NCBI GenBank assembly: GCA_024699855.1 | Contig: JAMPIQ010000003.1 | Coordinates: 9,486,001-9,550,000 of the forward strand | DNA length: 64,000 nucleotides | Source: Aphelenchoides besseyi | Lineage: Eukaryota; Nematoda; Chromadorea; Rhabditida; Aphelenchoididae | Direction: 5' to 3' | Part shown: piece after piece, positions 1 through 10,648 of the stretch | Numbering within the stretch: the stretch's first letter is position 1 | Layout: every line of letters starts with the position of its first letter | Position numbers and translations under genes: made by a program | Notes under the pieces: generated by a model | Databases searched by the model: none | What the model saw: the letters and a program-made list of their open reading frames with translations, nothing else | Told to the model about the DNA's origin: nothing

Positions 1-621
1 GGAGTCTGTTCTTCAAGTTCATTTGCTGCCAAATTTGCTCAGTCGTATTGTACGTTTGTGTTTCTTTCAGTTGGTATCGAGATGTTTCCATCCGAACCTC
101 AAATGGATGTTATTTCTCGAGTTATTCCGACCAACTGGAACAACGGAAAGTGAGTTCTACTGCAAGATATGTCTCTTGTATTTTTCAGAGCTTCGATGAG
201 TCTAAACGCTGAAATTATAATCTTATTTTTCAACCTACTTGAGCCACAGGATGCTGATTATTTGCTTTAGACAAGATTTCAAGTTTCCGGCGCGTGTTTC
301 ATTGTCCGATGACTTCGATTTTGTGATCGATGATACGCGTATTACGATCAGTCACAAGAACCAGAAGTTTCATTTTGGTCATCCGGCAATCACTCAACGT
401 CTATTTACAACCAAGAAAAGGACCATCAACTTTACGGTAAAAAATTGTATTTTTCAAGTTGGTTTCTTTCCGTTCATTCGTTCACGATTTCTGTTCAAAC
501 ATTCAGCGACGGACAATGCACGAGTCGTAAACCCATGGACGTGCATCTTGAATTCGATAAAATCCATCATACTGCCTACTTCAACACTAATCTTTTAGCC
601 CGCAACTATAAAGAAGTTTAA
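1..621 (+). CDS. 3' end of an unrecognised gene (partial, phases unresolved)
   Basis: Coding-like fragments run into the window from the left. An exon near 80-149 reads GIEMFPSEPQMDV and ends at a GTGAGT donor. A stretch near 256-434 reads without stops (RQDFKFPARV to INFT). A last piece near 513-621 reads DGQCTSRKP and ends KEV at TAA (619-621). The middle and last pieces cannot be joined by a standard GT-AG intron without a one-base shift, so either the frame choice is wrong or there is an indel. A galectin-like fold was considered, but the conserved residues are not visible. No function is assigned. Confidence 0.35.
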
Positions 622-787
622 ACTTATGTTTTTACACAATAAATGAACAAATTAAAACGATAATCTTAATTGATAATAGTGAATTAAAAGTTGAGTACTT
701 AACCAACAGCAATTGATCACGGCACCGTGTTATAAGCTTCTATGGATTCCTACTTCATATTTATCAACTTGTAGAACACAAGTAAGA

Positions 788-1560
788 TCGTTTTTGCTTT
801 CAATTAGTTGATTTTTTAGCTGCAGACAATTGGAAACCACCAAATTAATGATACTCAATTCTGGCTACTTTTAAGTATGTTTTTCGATTACAGTTTAGCT
901 CTCGTTCGAGTTCAGTTCTCAAAACTTTTAGGATCATAATCTTTTAACCTCATTGATAATTGTGTCAACTTAGAGCTCTCCATCATTAACAGGAAGAACT
1001 CCAAAAACTTTTGCAATTTTGAGCGATTTTGACAAATTCTTTGGCTTTGGAGTGCTCTCATTTCTCTCTCAGTTGTCCGATGGCTACAAGTTTGGACACG
1101 TTAGATAGTCAGTCTTTCGGGCTTTCTGATGGTACAATATGAGCGTAGGTTGTTGCCCAACTCTCCGAGATACATCGATCGGCGCGATGGACGTGTCATA
1201 CAAGGGAATGGGGGGTGTTGTGTATTTTGGCTCATTGGCTGATTGGATTCCGCTCATATTCACAGGGTTTAGAGTTCAGTAAGGGTTGTTGTTGTTCTGT
1301 TAATCACACGCGCTCATAGTTACTAATTGATGAGTTACAGTCAATGGAAGGTGGTTTCCCAGAAGCCGATGTCTGGCAGTTGGCATTCTTGACTGTTATA
1401 TCTTCAGTTGATCCACTTTTATTAACTATGTTTAGACTATTTTGTTTTATGCAATTCACAGTTATAGAGATGTGTTTTAGGTGGTTCTTAAGTTCAAGTT
1501 GTGATCTAAATCTTATGTTTTTCGATCTCCGGTTTTAATCTCAAACTTCTTAAGCAAATT
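788..1560 (+). repeat. Dispersed repeat family R1, copy 1
   Basis: First of four copies of an element also seen at 15,608-16,175, 27,225-28,000 and, inverted, 47,625-48,235. Its 124-nt core (1,158-1,281) matches copies 2 and 3 base for base. From about 1,030 to 1,420 it is virtually identical to copy 2, so those two are recent relatives. Short ORFs run into the core (CPMATSLDTLDSQSFGL) but end in stops. No terminal inverted repeats are visible. The element sits between genes, with nothing else recognisable around it. Confidence 0.85.
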
Positions 1561-1801
1561 GACGAGAGCTTGATTACACAAATCTTGACAACTTAGATTG
1601 GCTATGAACCAAGAAAGCGATCTAAATCCACTGACAGACACTCGTAAGGAACCGGAGGTTCCATTTGACTAATTGACACGTTCATTTGGCATCCACGAGA
1701 TTTCACATAACCATTTTATATAATAACAAATGTTTTTAACAATAACACCATCAAATAAAACAATATCGATCGAATCGAGAAGTCCAAATCATTGAGACTT
1801 C

Positions 1802-2188
1802 TTATTTCTTGGTGGTGTCGACTTGTTTCAAGATCTTCGAGGCGATCTTTTGTTCCATTGAGAGGAAGGCGCGAATGATGCGTTGACGAACGGCACCGGC
1901 AGATAGAACACCGCCGTAGGTACGCGAGACAGTCTTCGTGCGACGGGTTTGTTGCTTGAGTTTGCGTGGACGAGCCGCTTTGATGCCTTGCAAAGTGACT
2001 CCCGTATCACCGCAAACGGGAATTGAGCCTGAAAAGCGAAATTCAAAAATATGAACACAACTAGCTGGCTTACCGTTTTTCTTGCGGTACAAGATCACGT
2101 TCCGACCACCAGGGGTTTTTGAGACCTTGGTCTTGTTCGATTTGGTATTGTACGGATGACGGCGACGGTAAGTCAAACGTTCGGCCAT
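1802..2188 (-). CDS. rpl-34: 60S ribosomal protein L34 (eL34)
   Basis: Structural protein of the large ribosomal subunit. It has two exons: 2074-2188 and 1802-2028. The intron is 45 nt, begins GTAAGC and ends TTTTCAG; the raw frame happens to read through it, so an unspliced ORF looks 15 residues too long. The spliced product is 113 aa, close to the usual 115-117. It begins MAERLTYRRRHPYNTKSNKT, then KTPGGRN and KKNG, and ends with SRTYGG, RIIRAFL and EQKI, all typical of eL34. It lies 264 bp downstream of the Rb gene on the same strand, so co-transcription is possible but not shown. Confidence 0.96.
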   Translation of the reverse strand: MAERLTYRRRHPYNTKSNKTKVSKTPGGRNVILYRKKNGKPASCVHIFEFRFSGSIPVCGDTGVTLQGIKAARPRKLKQQTRRTKTVSRTYGGVLSAGAVRQRIIRAFLSMEQKIASKILKQVDTTKK

Positions 2189-2452
2189 TTTAATCGTTAA
2201 TGAGCAAGAGATAACCTGAAAACGAATCGAGAATGAACGCGACCATTTGGGTAAGAGAAGTCACGACTGGAAACACGAATGAAAGATAAAGTGCCCATGA
2301 AGAACACCTGCCGTCTAAACAACGGCGTGGAAAGTTGTCGAGTCGCATGAGGTTGTGCACGCAACCCTTTTTTATTCTAGTTACCCACTTAACTAATTAC
2401 AAACATGTACAAAGCATTTAAAAAAATGTGAAGGACGCAGTGAATGACCCGC

Positions 2453-5400
2453 TTAGATCATCCGTTGACGTCGGATTACGGTTGCCGATCCCGAATTCGT
2501 CGGCTCCTGCTTAACCGTAACTGACGAAGCGGTCCCGCCGCCACGTCTTGGTACATGGCTTACTGTACTCATTGGCACAATCGACAGCTGATCGCCGATC
2601 ATACGACGTGGTGAGAGAGTCGAGCACGGAATCTTAGGCATTGGAATGATTGAGATTATGTTCTACAACAATTGATTATTGTGTAAGTTGTTGTAAAACT
2701 TACTTCTTTCGAGTCGCTGTTTGTTGGATGCAGTTTCTTGGCGAAATCTTCGATTCGTGGAATAAAGATACGATTGTAGTACTTGATGAGATCAATGAAA
2801 CCGGCCTGCGGCTCGGGAGTCATCGACGCCGATGCTTGGCCGGGCTGTGGAACGGCACTGCCCGACCTTAATTTTTGACCATTATGTCCACTGAACGAGC
2901 CAACGGAGTCGCGAGAAGCTCCATCGTCCGAATTCAAAAAGTTCGCGGATTGACTTGCAGGTGAAGTTTCGGCCAAAACGTGTCGGTAGATTCGAGCCGA
3001 CGATTGAGGTTGATGCCCGTAGTGATTGATAATCTTATGGAATGAGAGTTCGACGTTCAAGATTTTGGCAGTAATGTAAATGCAGCACATCAGATTCTGA
3101 TCAATATGTCGGCCCAACATCAACGAGGTTTCGGTCCGCAAAACGTGTTCAAAAAGTGTCCAAATTCGATTTCGTGCGAGCTCGTCGAGACGAAGCCGAT
3201 CGCAGAGATCATTCAATCGAACAGCAGCCAAATAGTAAACCTAAACATTTTACTGAGTACCTTTGTGTTGACTTGGAGAACAAACTTTTCGGAAGAACAA
3301 CGTTGTTCCAAGAGGCAACGCGTAGGGTTCGTTGGGCGTTTTCTTGTGCGGAACATCTTCGTCTTGAAACTCCAAACGGCGTTTTGCCGACGACCGATCC
3401 AGCGGTTTCATCGGCGACGCTGGATATCGAACGCTGATTGTCGACGGTACGCCGCTCGAACGTGTGGGACCGGTGAGAACACCGCCAACCTCCGAGTAAG
3501 TGACTGCTGAACACGGTGGAACTCCATCGGCACGACGTGCCAACGCGGACCACAACGGTGAGTCGAGTGCCCAGGCCAACTCTTCCAACACTACTTCTTC
3601 GCATCGATTCAAATGTTTGACCTTCAATTTTTTAAAATTGAACATCATTTCTTTTCAACCGACCATTTCACGAGACAACTCAGGTTCGGCACGTACGACG
3701 ATTTCGATTACTTTGTAGAAGTTGATCGGCACCGTCTGAAGCGTATCGATAGACCACGGGAATCCGCGTTCACTGTTATAAGTCATGAGTACGATTTCCA
3801 ATGCACAAATGTAAAGACCGGTGATAAATTCGGATTTGTGCAAGATGGCCTAAACGAAATAATTATGAATGACAATGAGCAATCAACTGACATTCAAATC
3901 TCCAATATCGCCACGAACATTTCGCTGACGATCAAACATTACTGTTTTTTGCAGCAATCGATTGAACAACATCTCGACGTTGCTTAAACGTTGAGTCAAT
4001 TGACAGCTGAATGATGCATCATATTCGGAGTTCTCCATAAGTTCAGACTCGACTTTCTTCACGATCATTTGCTTCAGATGACTAACTGAAAATGGAACTT
4101 TAAGATCAGAAAACTAAATGAGCAAACTGACCGTAATTGCTAATGAAATGTCGCGGATTGTCCGGACATTGTCCAACAAGCATATCGAACTCCGATTCAA
4201 TATATTCGCTGGTGAAGAGTTCGTGCAGTTTCTGTGTTCGTTGAGCAGCTGCAGAGATCGGTGTTGCCGGACAGAACTGTTCGCTTGAGATGATGTAAGA
4301 TCGTGCGGTGAGCGGCGTGTTCAACGGTTTCACTGTGAGTTGCACTTTCTCCAAACAACGCTGGGTACTGACTCGGAGCAATAGATCAGCATCGACCGCC
4401 CAATTCGACTCCAAGTTTCCACGCTTGAGAATCGTGATTGCACTGTCTACAAGTGATCGTTATAACTCTGTCGGTCCTTATTTTTACCATCGAATTGATC
4501 GTTGAAAACGGTGCTCACATCCCCAATTACGTGTGCAATAAACATCCGCTCGTCAACTTCCATGCGCAATCGGATATTTTGCTCATACTGATGGTTAAGT
4601 TCGGAGCTGCGATTTGATCGTATTTCATTATCTTAACTCTTGAAGCTTACAGATTTGCTTGCCAGTAATCGAGCATGTAAATTTCGTCGGGATTGTGTAC
4701 ATCTTTGGCGGCCAAGAGTTCGGCTTGTTGGTAGTTTTGGATTTTCGGAATGACGTAATGAAGAAGCATGTGTTTGGCGTCCAATTCAACACCGTCGAAC
4801 TGCTGACACAGAAAGTCGAGTGTCGACTTGCTTCCTGAGTTGTCCATCAGATTAACTAAATTTGTGTTTTGGATTAGTTTTGCGAATTATTCGGCTACTA
4901 AATTCGGGGTTTAGTAATGGCGATTTCTGCTGCTGCAGTTCTTCGGTGAGCAGATCAATGACACAAAGAAGAATGTGAAACGAGTTGAGCAGATCTTCCA
5001 TGCCTGATCGCAAGAGCTCTAAAGGTCAAAATTGCTTGATGGACGATAGAAAATGGCGCTTACTTTTCAGTGCAAGGAACGTGACCCAAATGAACTCGAA
5101 GATGTTGGCGGTAGACATTTCGTCGCTGTTGGCCGGTCGATGAATTTGAAATATGGCGCGGAAAATTGGAAGAAACTTCTTGTAGATGACCGTAGAGACC
5201 GCTAACGTCGACTGTACGCGACTGACTTGATCCTGCATACGACGAGGAGCATTGATCATTTCAATCCACTTGTTGAGTTTGTCGAAGAACTCCAGGACGC
5301 TGAAATTGGGATGTTGAAGAGTCTCGTTCAGTTTCTTCCCTTTACCTGATATTGCACATCTTCAACAACTGTAAAAGCGAGAACATGTACGACGGCTGTT

Positions 5401-5635
5401 GGCCGATGGGCGTCGACTGCCAAACGGCCGTGTAGAAGGCGCAGACCATCCACGCTTTGCGGTTACCCTCGAGTAAGACCTGTTGTTGCGTGGCTTCAAA
5501 CGTTCGCCACGCACGTTCGAGAATGTCGGGATCGATTTTTTTGTCGAAATCGCCGAACAGGACGACGAACTCATTGGGCGGCAGCGAGATTTCAGCCTCG
5601 GTCATGAACTCAAAAGACTCCTCATCGTCGCTCAT
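2453..5635 (-). CDS. lin-35: Retinoblastoma-family pocket protein (LIN-35/RBL type)
   Basis: Nuclear pocket protein that binds E2F/DP and represses cell-cycle and developmental genes. Eleven exons were joined by eye: 5346-5635, 5064-5299, 4899-5018, 4651-4855, 4488-4606, 4132-4446, 3943-4085, 3664-3849, 3286-3621, 2704-3240 and 2453-2662. They total 2,697 nt and stay in phase throughout (898 aa, close to p107/LIN-35). The N-terminal cyclin-like region contains VLEFFDKLNKW. Pocket A spans about residues 366-555 (NTPLTARS to EMVKHLNRCEE). Pocket B starts near 647 with FFRKVYYLAAVRLNDLC, then IWTLFEHVLRTET, GRHIDQNLMCCIY and YYNRIFIPRIEDF. The C-tail has SPRRM. The first Met follows in-frame stops and a TTTCAG acceptor, suggesting a spliced or trans-spliced 5' UTR. 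No residues appear to be missing. Confidence 0.95.
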
Positions 5636-6183
5636 CTCGTCGACGCCGTTCTTTGGCCAACACGACGCTCAAAATCACTGAAACGTAAGAAAATTGAAAA
5701 CGTTTTTTGACCAAAAATTTCGATGGGAAAAATTGCGTCGAAATCGCCAACAAGCAGGAAACTTACGTTCAAAGAATAAGACGATTCCAACGCGTTTCGA
5801 TAGTGCAATTCTACTTTCCAACGTCGTGCATCGACGGGAATTGACAAAAAAAAGCGACGCGTTTTCGCGAACTTCAAGCGCTTCGTAGGGAAAACGACGC
5901 GAAATCGACCGGCGTTTCTGTTCGGGAGAAGACGCGAATTCAGGCGCCCGTTGGCGTCCTGTTAGTCCGATACTGTCGAGACCTTCAGTTAAGGGGCAAA
6001 GTTGTTTAGGTTCTCGGAAGTCACGTTCAACAATGAGAGTAAATAAAAATCTCTTTATTAGAACTAAAAATCTGTGGTTACCAAGAAAATTATGTCCGAA
6101 TATAATTAAAGCTCATGCAGCACAAATAGGATGATTAGCTACGTGGGTATGTAAACGGGTGGAATGATATCAATCGTCTTCAA
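5636..6183. other. Gap upstream of the Rb gene
   Basis: 548 bp between the Rb start codon and the stop codon of the next gene upstream. On the minus strand a GTAAGT donor near 5765 and a TTTCAG acceptor near 5681 outline a probable 5' UTR intron of the Rb gene. No other gene is visible. Confidence 0.5.
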
Positions 6184-7302
6184 CTACTTGCTCTCTTTGT
6201 CTTCTCGATATGAGCGTATGAGGACCAATCGAGTTTTGGCAGCGGCCGCTTCGGCTTCGGCGCGTTTACGAAGTGGATCGGTGATTCGCAATCGTGGAAA
6301 ACTCGACGATCGAAGACGCGCTTCCCATACTTCATCGTCTTCGTCGTCGTTGGTTGTCGAGCAGTTACTTTCGTCGCTGTCTGATTCAACGGCCATTTCC
6401 TTCGTCTTCTCAATTTCGATTTTCGATTCGATTTGGAAACAAAGATTTGGAGTCGCTGAATGCTTTGGCGTATTCACGACGTCTAGTTCCTCATCTTCAT
6501 CGTCGCTGTTCTCCACGTTAATGAAAGTGTCGGACATAGCGGAAGACGGCTGATCAGTTGGATCGTTGAGTTGACGGCACATTACGCATTTCAACCAATC
6601 TTGTGAAGCTGTGGTAGTTGAAGTTTTGTTGTCCATTGAACTGCGCAGAGTTGAAGTCGAGGGTTTTTGAGTGGGTGAACCGAAACACGTGAATTGTTGG
6701 TCTTCGTAGTCCCGCGTATCGTCTTCATCGTAGTTCGGTTGGCCATAGAGTAGCTGAGAAGGAGCGCTAAAAATAAGCAATTACCTATCTCGATGAAAGT
6801 CAATAGCCATACCTAAGACCTTCGAATCGGTCGATTGAACGTCCTCGTGAGTATTCGGTTCGAGTATTTCTGTTGAGTTTCAGCGAATCGGTCCACAAGC
6901 TTTCCATCAGTAGTTGACTGCCGCGTAAAACCGAGAATTCCGGAATCGTTGTATTCGTTTCCTCGTGCTCAATCACGATCCAACTTGCCGGTTTGACAAA
7001 AACTATACGCTGAGGATCGAACGGGGGAAGTGATGTTGGTTTGTGCGTGTTTCCATCGTGACGACAAAGAAAATTGAAATGAGCAGCTAAATCGAAATAC
7101 GAACAAAAAGAAAACCATTCAACATACCATTTTCATTCTCCTTCCCACTCGTATTTGCGTCGTATAAGCTGCGGAAAAGATGAACGAACAGTTTGGTTTT
7201 TTGATTCGCGTTCAATTGATCGACTTCGGAAATCAAATCGTCAATCGAACCGTTCGCTTCAACGTCACTTGTACGTGCGCGTTTCGCTGCCGTTGGAATC
7301 AT
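6184..7302 (-). CDS. Acidic low-complexity protein of unknown function
   Basis: Three exons (7128-7302, 6813-7086, 6184-6766) join in phase to 343 aa. The N-terminal third is the most ordered: SIDDLISEVDQL, then LFVHLFRSLYDAN, FVKPASWIVIEHEE and GSQLLMESLWTDSL. The middle is rich in D, E, S and T (DDTRDYEDQQ, NSDDEDEELD, TNDDEDDEV). The C-terminus is basic, with an alanine run (RKRAEAEAAAAKTRL). There is no signal peptide or membrane segment, and the composition suggests a nuclear protein. I recognise no family. The start is the first Met after a TTTTAG acceptor, which implies a 5' UTR intron. It shares strand with Rb and rpl-34. Confidence 0.75.
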
Positions 7303-7811
7303 TGTTGATTCGGAACTAAAACTCGAACAATAAAATTTTTCAAAAATTTTTTTCTTACCCAAGAGTCTCGTATTAAGACGATCAAATCGCGAATTAGTTC
7401 ACTGGAAAACTGTCAAAACATTTTTGTTTCTGAAGCGGCGAAAACGTCTTCAGCCGTCTACAGCGCCATCGACGTGAATCACGATGCCAAAGAAGTGTGT
7501 TCTCGTTGAAGAATTAGCTTCCTGAGGCATCGGAGTAGAAGCCAATTGGTGGAATTACCGAAACGAAGATAATCTGAGATTGAGAATCAACTTGGCGACT
7601 TCATCCCAGAGCTCTAAACTTTAATTGGAGCTTTTTTCCAAGTTGCAAAATTTTGCAAATCAAAATTTTAGTGCTATTAATCGAAGCGTCAACTACTGAG
7701 GAGGAAACCCATTAACCTCAACGATGTAAGTCGTAAATCGAAATTTTGCAACCAACAGTCGTAGAAGCAATTGAATTGATGTGAAGATGCAAATGTCCGA
7801 ATGAGGGTTAA
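7303..7811. other. Intergenic, divergent promoter region
   Basis: About 500 bp between two genes pointing away from each other. It must hold both promoters. A minus-strand GTAAG donor near 7360 fits a 5' UTR intron of the acidic-protein gene. No other element is recognised. Confidence 0.4.
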
Positions 7812-8845
7812 ATGATTGGAATCTCGCATTTCGACTCCTTCCGCTGTCCACGAATGTTACGAAGATACTATTTGGGCCTTATCGTTTCGTTGATTTTTCA
7901 GTTGATCTACGCACCACCGCAGATTCGAAAGAAGCAATCAACGACTTCCATTGCTGAGCCCATTGTTGTGACAGTTCTTGAACCTAAAAACTTAACTTCT
8001 GATTTAAAAACAGTCACGAAAAGCGGTGTTTTTAAGTCTACTGACTATGTGCTACATTTTTCAACTGCTAACTCAAAGATGTTAAGTCCGAAGCAAAATC
8101 CGACCACAAAGAACTTTGGAACAACTCACGACGACCGTTCATTGACAACTTCAACAACACTTGAAGACGCTGCAAAAACTCCGGATATTGTTGATTTCTC
8201 CCTAATGACTATTGAACATTCTGACAAATCGACAACAAAGCTATCAGTCAATTCCACGACTCCAACAGCTAAACCGCATAGTCAAACCACGACACTGAGT
8301 GGCTCATCAAAAAAGTTCACTGGTACAACTAAACCGACGTCTAAAAGTGAGAAGACTTCTGAAACGTCAAAAACCATGGAGTTTACCAGTTCAACTTATC
8401 ACAGTCAAAAGCCAGAAGGCTCACAATCGACCAACGTATCTGTAGCTGCTCAATTAAATTCAACGATCTCGACATTCACCGCCGAAGAACCTCAGCAAAT
8501 TAAACTCCAAATCAATGGCGTTGTGGTTTGTGAAGCGAAGAATGAGGGTCGACTTGATCAAACAGCTCAAATTTCGGTTTTAGGAAAAAATGTATCCTAG
8601 TAGGTGACTAGCGTTTTGGATAAGTTAATTTGCTATTCAACAGCTCGCTGCATCAAACCGACAAGTACGGTTACTTCAAGTTCATGGCCACAGTTTCTGA
8701 TAACCAACTTCTTGAGCACAATCGTTTGGTTCTCCACGTAAAAGGCGGTGTGTGTGCGGGTATCAAATACGAACGAAAATTCTACGTAAATCTTGAAGGT
8801 CAACGAATTTCATATCCGATGGGTGCAATTTTGTTGAGTGAATGA
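7812..8845 (+). CDS. Secreted mucin-like protein with C-terminal transthyretin-like domain
   Basis: The protein opens with a hydrophobic signal-like segment (MLRRYYLGLIVSLIFQLIYA from the second Met, 7854). Next come about 170 residues rich in Ser and Thr (TTSTTLEDAAKT, SVNSTTPTAKP, SGSSKKFTGTT), a likely O-glycosylated stalk. The C-terminus matches the nematode transthyretin-like (DUF290) pattern: INGVVVCEAKNEG, ISVLGKN, then HQTDKYGYFKF and VKGGVCAG with KFYVNLEG. The join near 8591-8643 is a problem. The first exon meets a stop after GTATCC, and the second exon (acceptor CAACAG at 8643) needs a phase that no GT donor supplies. An indel or an atypical intron is possible. An AATAAA lies at 8871. 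The family call is moderately secure; the splice is not. Confidence 0.6.
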
Positions 8846-9534
8846 AACGAAATCCCCTGTTTGTAATGTCAATAAATTTAAGATCTGAAATTGTGTAGTT
8901 TGCAAGGGTCGATTCACTTCCTTGTTTACATTCTGAGAAATCTTTTCTCTAAACAACTACTCGGAATGCCCGTTAATATTCGACGTTCTTAATTCTAATT
9001 CTCAATACATATTCAGTTAATGAGTGTAAGATCCAGCGGTTCTTCTCGTAATTGATCTGACATCTCAAGGTCAATAAGAAACGTTTGGTTAAACTCATAG
9101 AGCACCTTTCTTTCAATGACATATCGACGGTGTTAAACACAAGAACAAGCATTCAATGTTTCAAAAACGATTTTGTTTACGTTTCTCGGAAAATAGACTC
9201 TTTTCTAATTGTTTAGAAAGTTGTTTTTCTAACAAAAGCTTATGGTTAGATCTTCGTGTACTTAGTTACACGGGAATCTTCCATTTGCATTTAACGACGA
9301 ATTGGAGAACTTTTTCATTCGCTCGTTTAACAGCCACGTGATTTGAAGTCGTCTGTGAACTTTGCTCGCTCACAAGTCGTGACGCTTTGGGTTACCAGTT
9401 CAACACGTGATTTTTGGTGTTTAAACTGATTTCTGTTGATGGGCGTGATTTGAGGGCACTGATAAAGTTGTCTGATTTTGGTCTTTAAAAAGGGTAAAAG
9501 CTCTGTTGAAGTTCGTAGTTTCAGTCGAATCAAA
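8846..9534. other. Intergenic
   Basis: About 690 bp with a poly(A) signal for the preceding gene (AATAAA, 8871) and otherwise AT-rich sequence. No ORF with a recognisable pattern was found. A TTTCAG acceptor-like site at about 9519-9524, just upstream of the next ATG, could be a trans-splice or 5' UTR acceptor. Confidence 0.4.
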
Positions 9535-9741
9535 ATGATGTTCCAAGATCGGACCGGACGTTTGAAGTACCGTTTCAACAACATTATCTACATCTTGAAG
9601 AGCGAAGACAACGGGATTTGTGTTTGGAAATGCGAAACCGAAATCGACTCGGGATGTTCGGGCGAGTTGCAAACACTTTCGAATGGAGCACAACCGACTC
9701 TTAAACACGAACACAAGTCTCCACATACGATTTTGTGCTGA
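9535..9741 (+). CDS. Small single-FLYWCH zinc-finger protein (paralogue 1)
   Basis: Single exon, 68 aa, almost entirely one FLYWCH-type module. It opens with an aromatic-rich strand (RLKYRFNNIIYILK), then has VWKCET, GCSGEL and a terminal KHEHKS, giving the W-C...C...H-x-H zinc-ligand order. FLYWCH modules are DNA-binding zinc fingers found in nematode PEB-1/FLH proteins, but those carry long extra regions that are absent here. It resembles the gene at 10,189-10,470, so this is a tandem pair. The start is chosen at the first of two adjacent ATGs, just after a TTTCAG. Function is inferred only from the fold. Confidence 0.65.
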   Translation: MMFQDRTGRLKYRFNNIIYILKSEDNGICVWKCETEIDSGCSGELQTLSNGAQPTLKHEHKSPHTILC

Positions 9742-10188
9742 ACAGACAAACCCAATAACTAGTACTTTGTAAGAGCCGTTGATGTCTAACTCTCGATCTC
9801 TCCGATTATAAATAAGTTTTACTGGAAGCTAATAAACAGTCTCAATTAGCAAATGTGTCAATTTCAAAAGCAAAAGAATTCGAGTTCTTTCTCGTCGTTC
9901 TCGCATTCGACGATCGGTTCCCACAACAGAAATTTCACATGATTTGCGCTTTAAAGCACTGGAGAAACAAAAACGTCGATGACTCAGCACGATAACTGGC
10001 AGTCTATTGGTCCTCGCGAACTGCTTTTTGATTAATGTAAAAACAACGAATTACTTTAACGCTTTACCTTACTTGACCACTTGTTTCGAACTGATGATCT
10101 CAGCGTTCCCTTACTCGCATTCGTATCTCGAACTATTGCATCTTATTTTCAGACCACTTGCTATCTGATCGTCTCAATTTGAAACGAA
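9742..10188. other. Intergenic between the two FLYWCH genes
   Basis: About 450 bp with no recognisable coding pattern. A TTTTCAG near 10146-10152, upstream of the next ATG, may be a 5' UTR or trans-splice acceptor. Confidence 0.35.
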
Positions 10189-10470
10189 ATGTCGGACGTA
10201 AGTTTCCTTCACAGGTTGTTTATAAAGCTTTTATTTCAGCTCTATACCTACTTCTCGACAACAAAATACATGTTCCGTGATAAGACCGATCGTTTGAAAC
10301 TTCGCATCAACAACTTTACTTTTAATTACAAAACTGAAAAGAAAGGACATAAACGTCAGAAGTTTATTTACTGGACGTGTTCTCACAAGAATTGCGATTT
10401 GGTTGTTCGCACCGATCAGGAAGGACAGAACGAAGTCTACGAAGGACAGAAGGAACACAAACATGAATAG
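10189..10470 (+). CDS. Small single-FLYWCH zinc-finger protein (paralogue 2)
   Basis: Two exons: a 9-nt first coding exon (MSD, 10189-10197), a 42-nt intron beginning GTAAGT and ending TTTCAG, and exon 10240-10470. The product is 79 aa. It has the aromatic strand RLKLRINNFTFNYK, then YWTCSHKNCDLVV and EHKHE, the C...C...H-x-H ligands of a FLYWCH finger. Its opening MFRDKTDRLK parallels MMFQDRTGRLK in the gene 450 bp upstream. Probably a DNA- or protein-binding single-finger protein; the target is unknown. Confidence 0.65.
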   Translation: MSDVSFLHRLFIKLLFQLYTYFSTTKYMFRDKTDRLKLRINNFTFNYKTEKKGHKRQKFIYWTCSHKNCDLVVRTDQEGQNEVYEGQKEHKHE

Positions 10471-10648
10471 AATTTGTTCATAAGTTGAAGCTTTCTTTTG
10501 TCAAATTGATTTTGATTTCTACCAGTTTACTACTTTCAAATACGCGTATTTGTTGTACAAATTAACTCTTTTATTGAACAACTCGTCTTAACTATAGTTC
10601 AAATGAGATCGTTAAAATCATAAGATCGATTTGTTTCGAAGCTTCAAG

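Noticed and set aside
1..621. Galectin-like lectin for the partial gene
   Set aside because: The sugar-binding H-N-R...W-x-x-E-x-R pattern is not present.
1158..1281. Known small nuclear or spliced-leader RNA for the repeat core
   Set aside because: No Sm-site-like motif with flanking hairpins and no GT donor in the expected SL position was seen.
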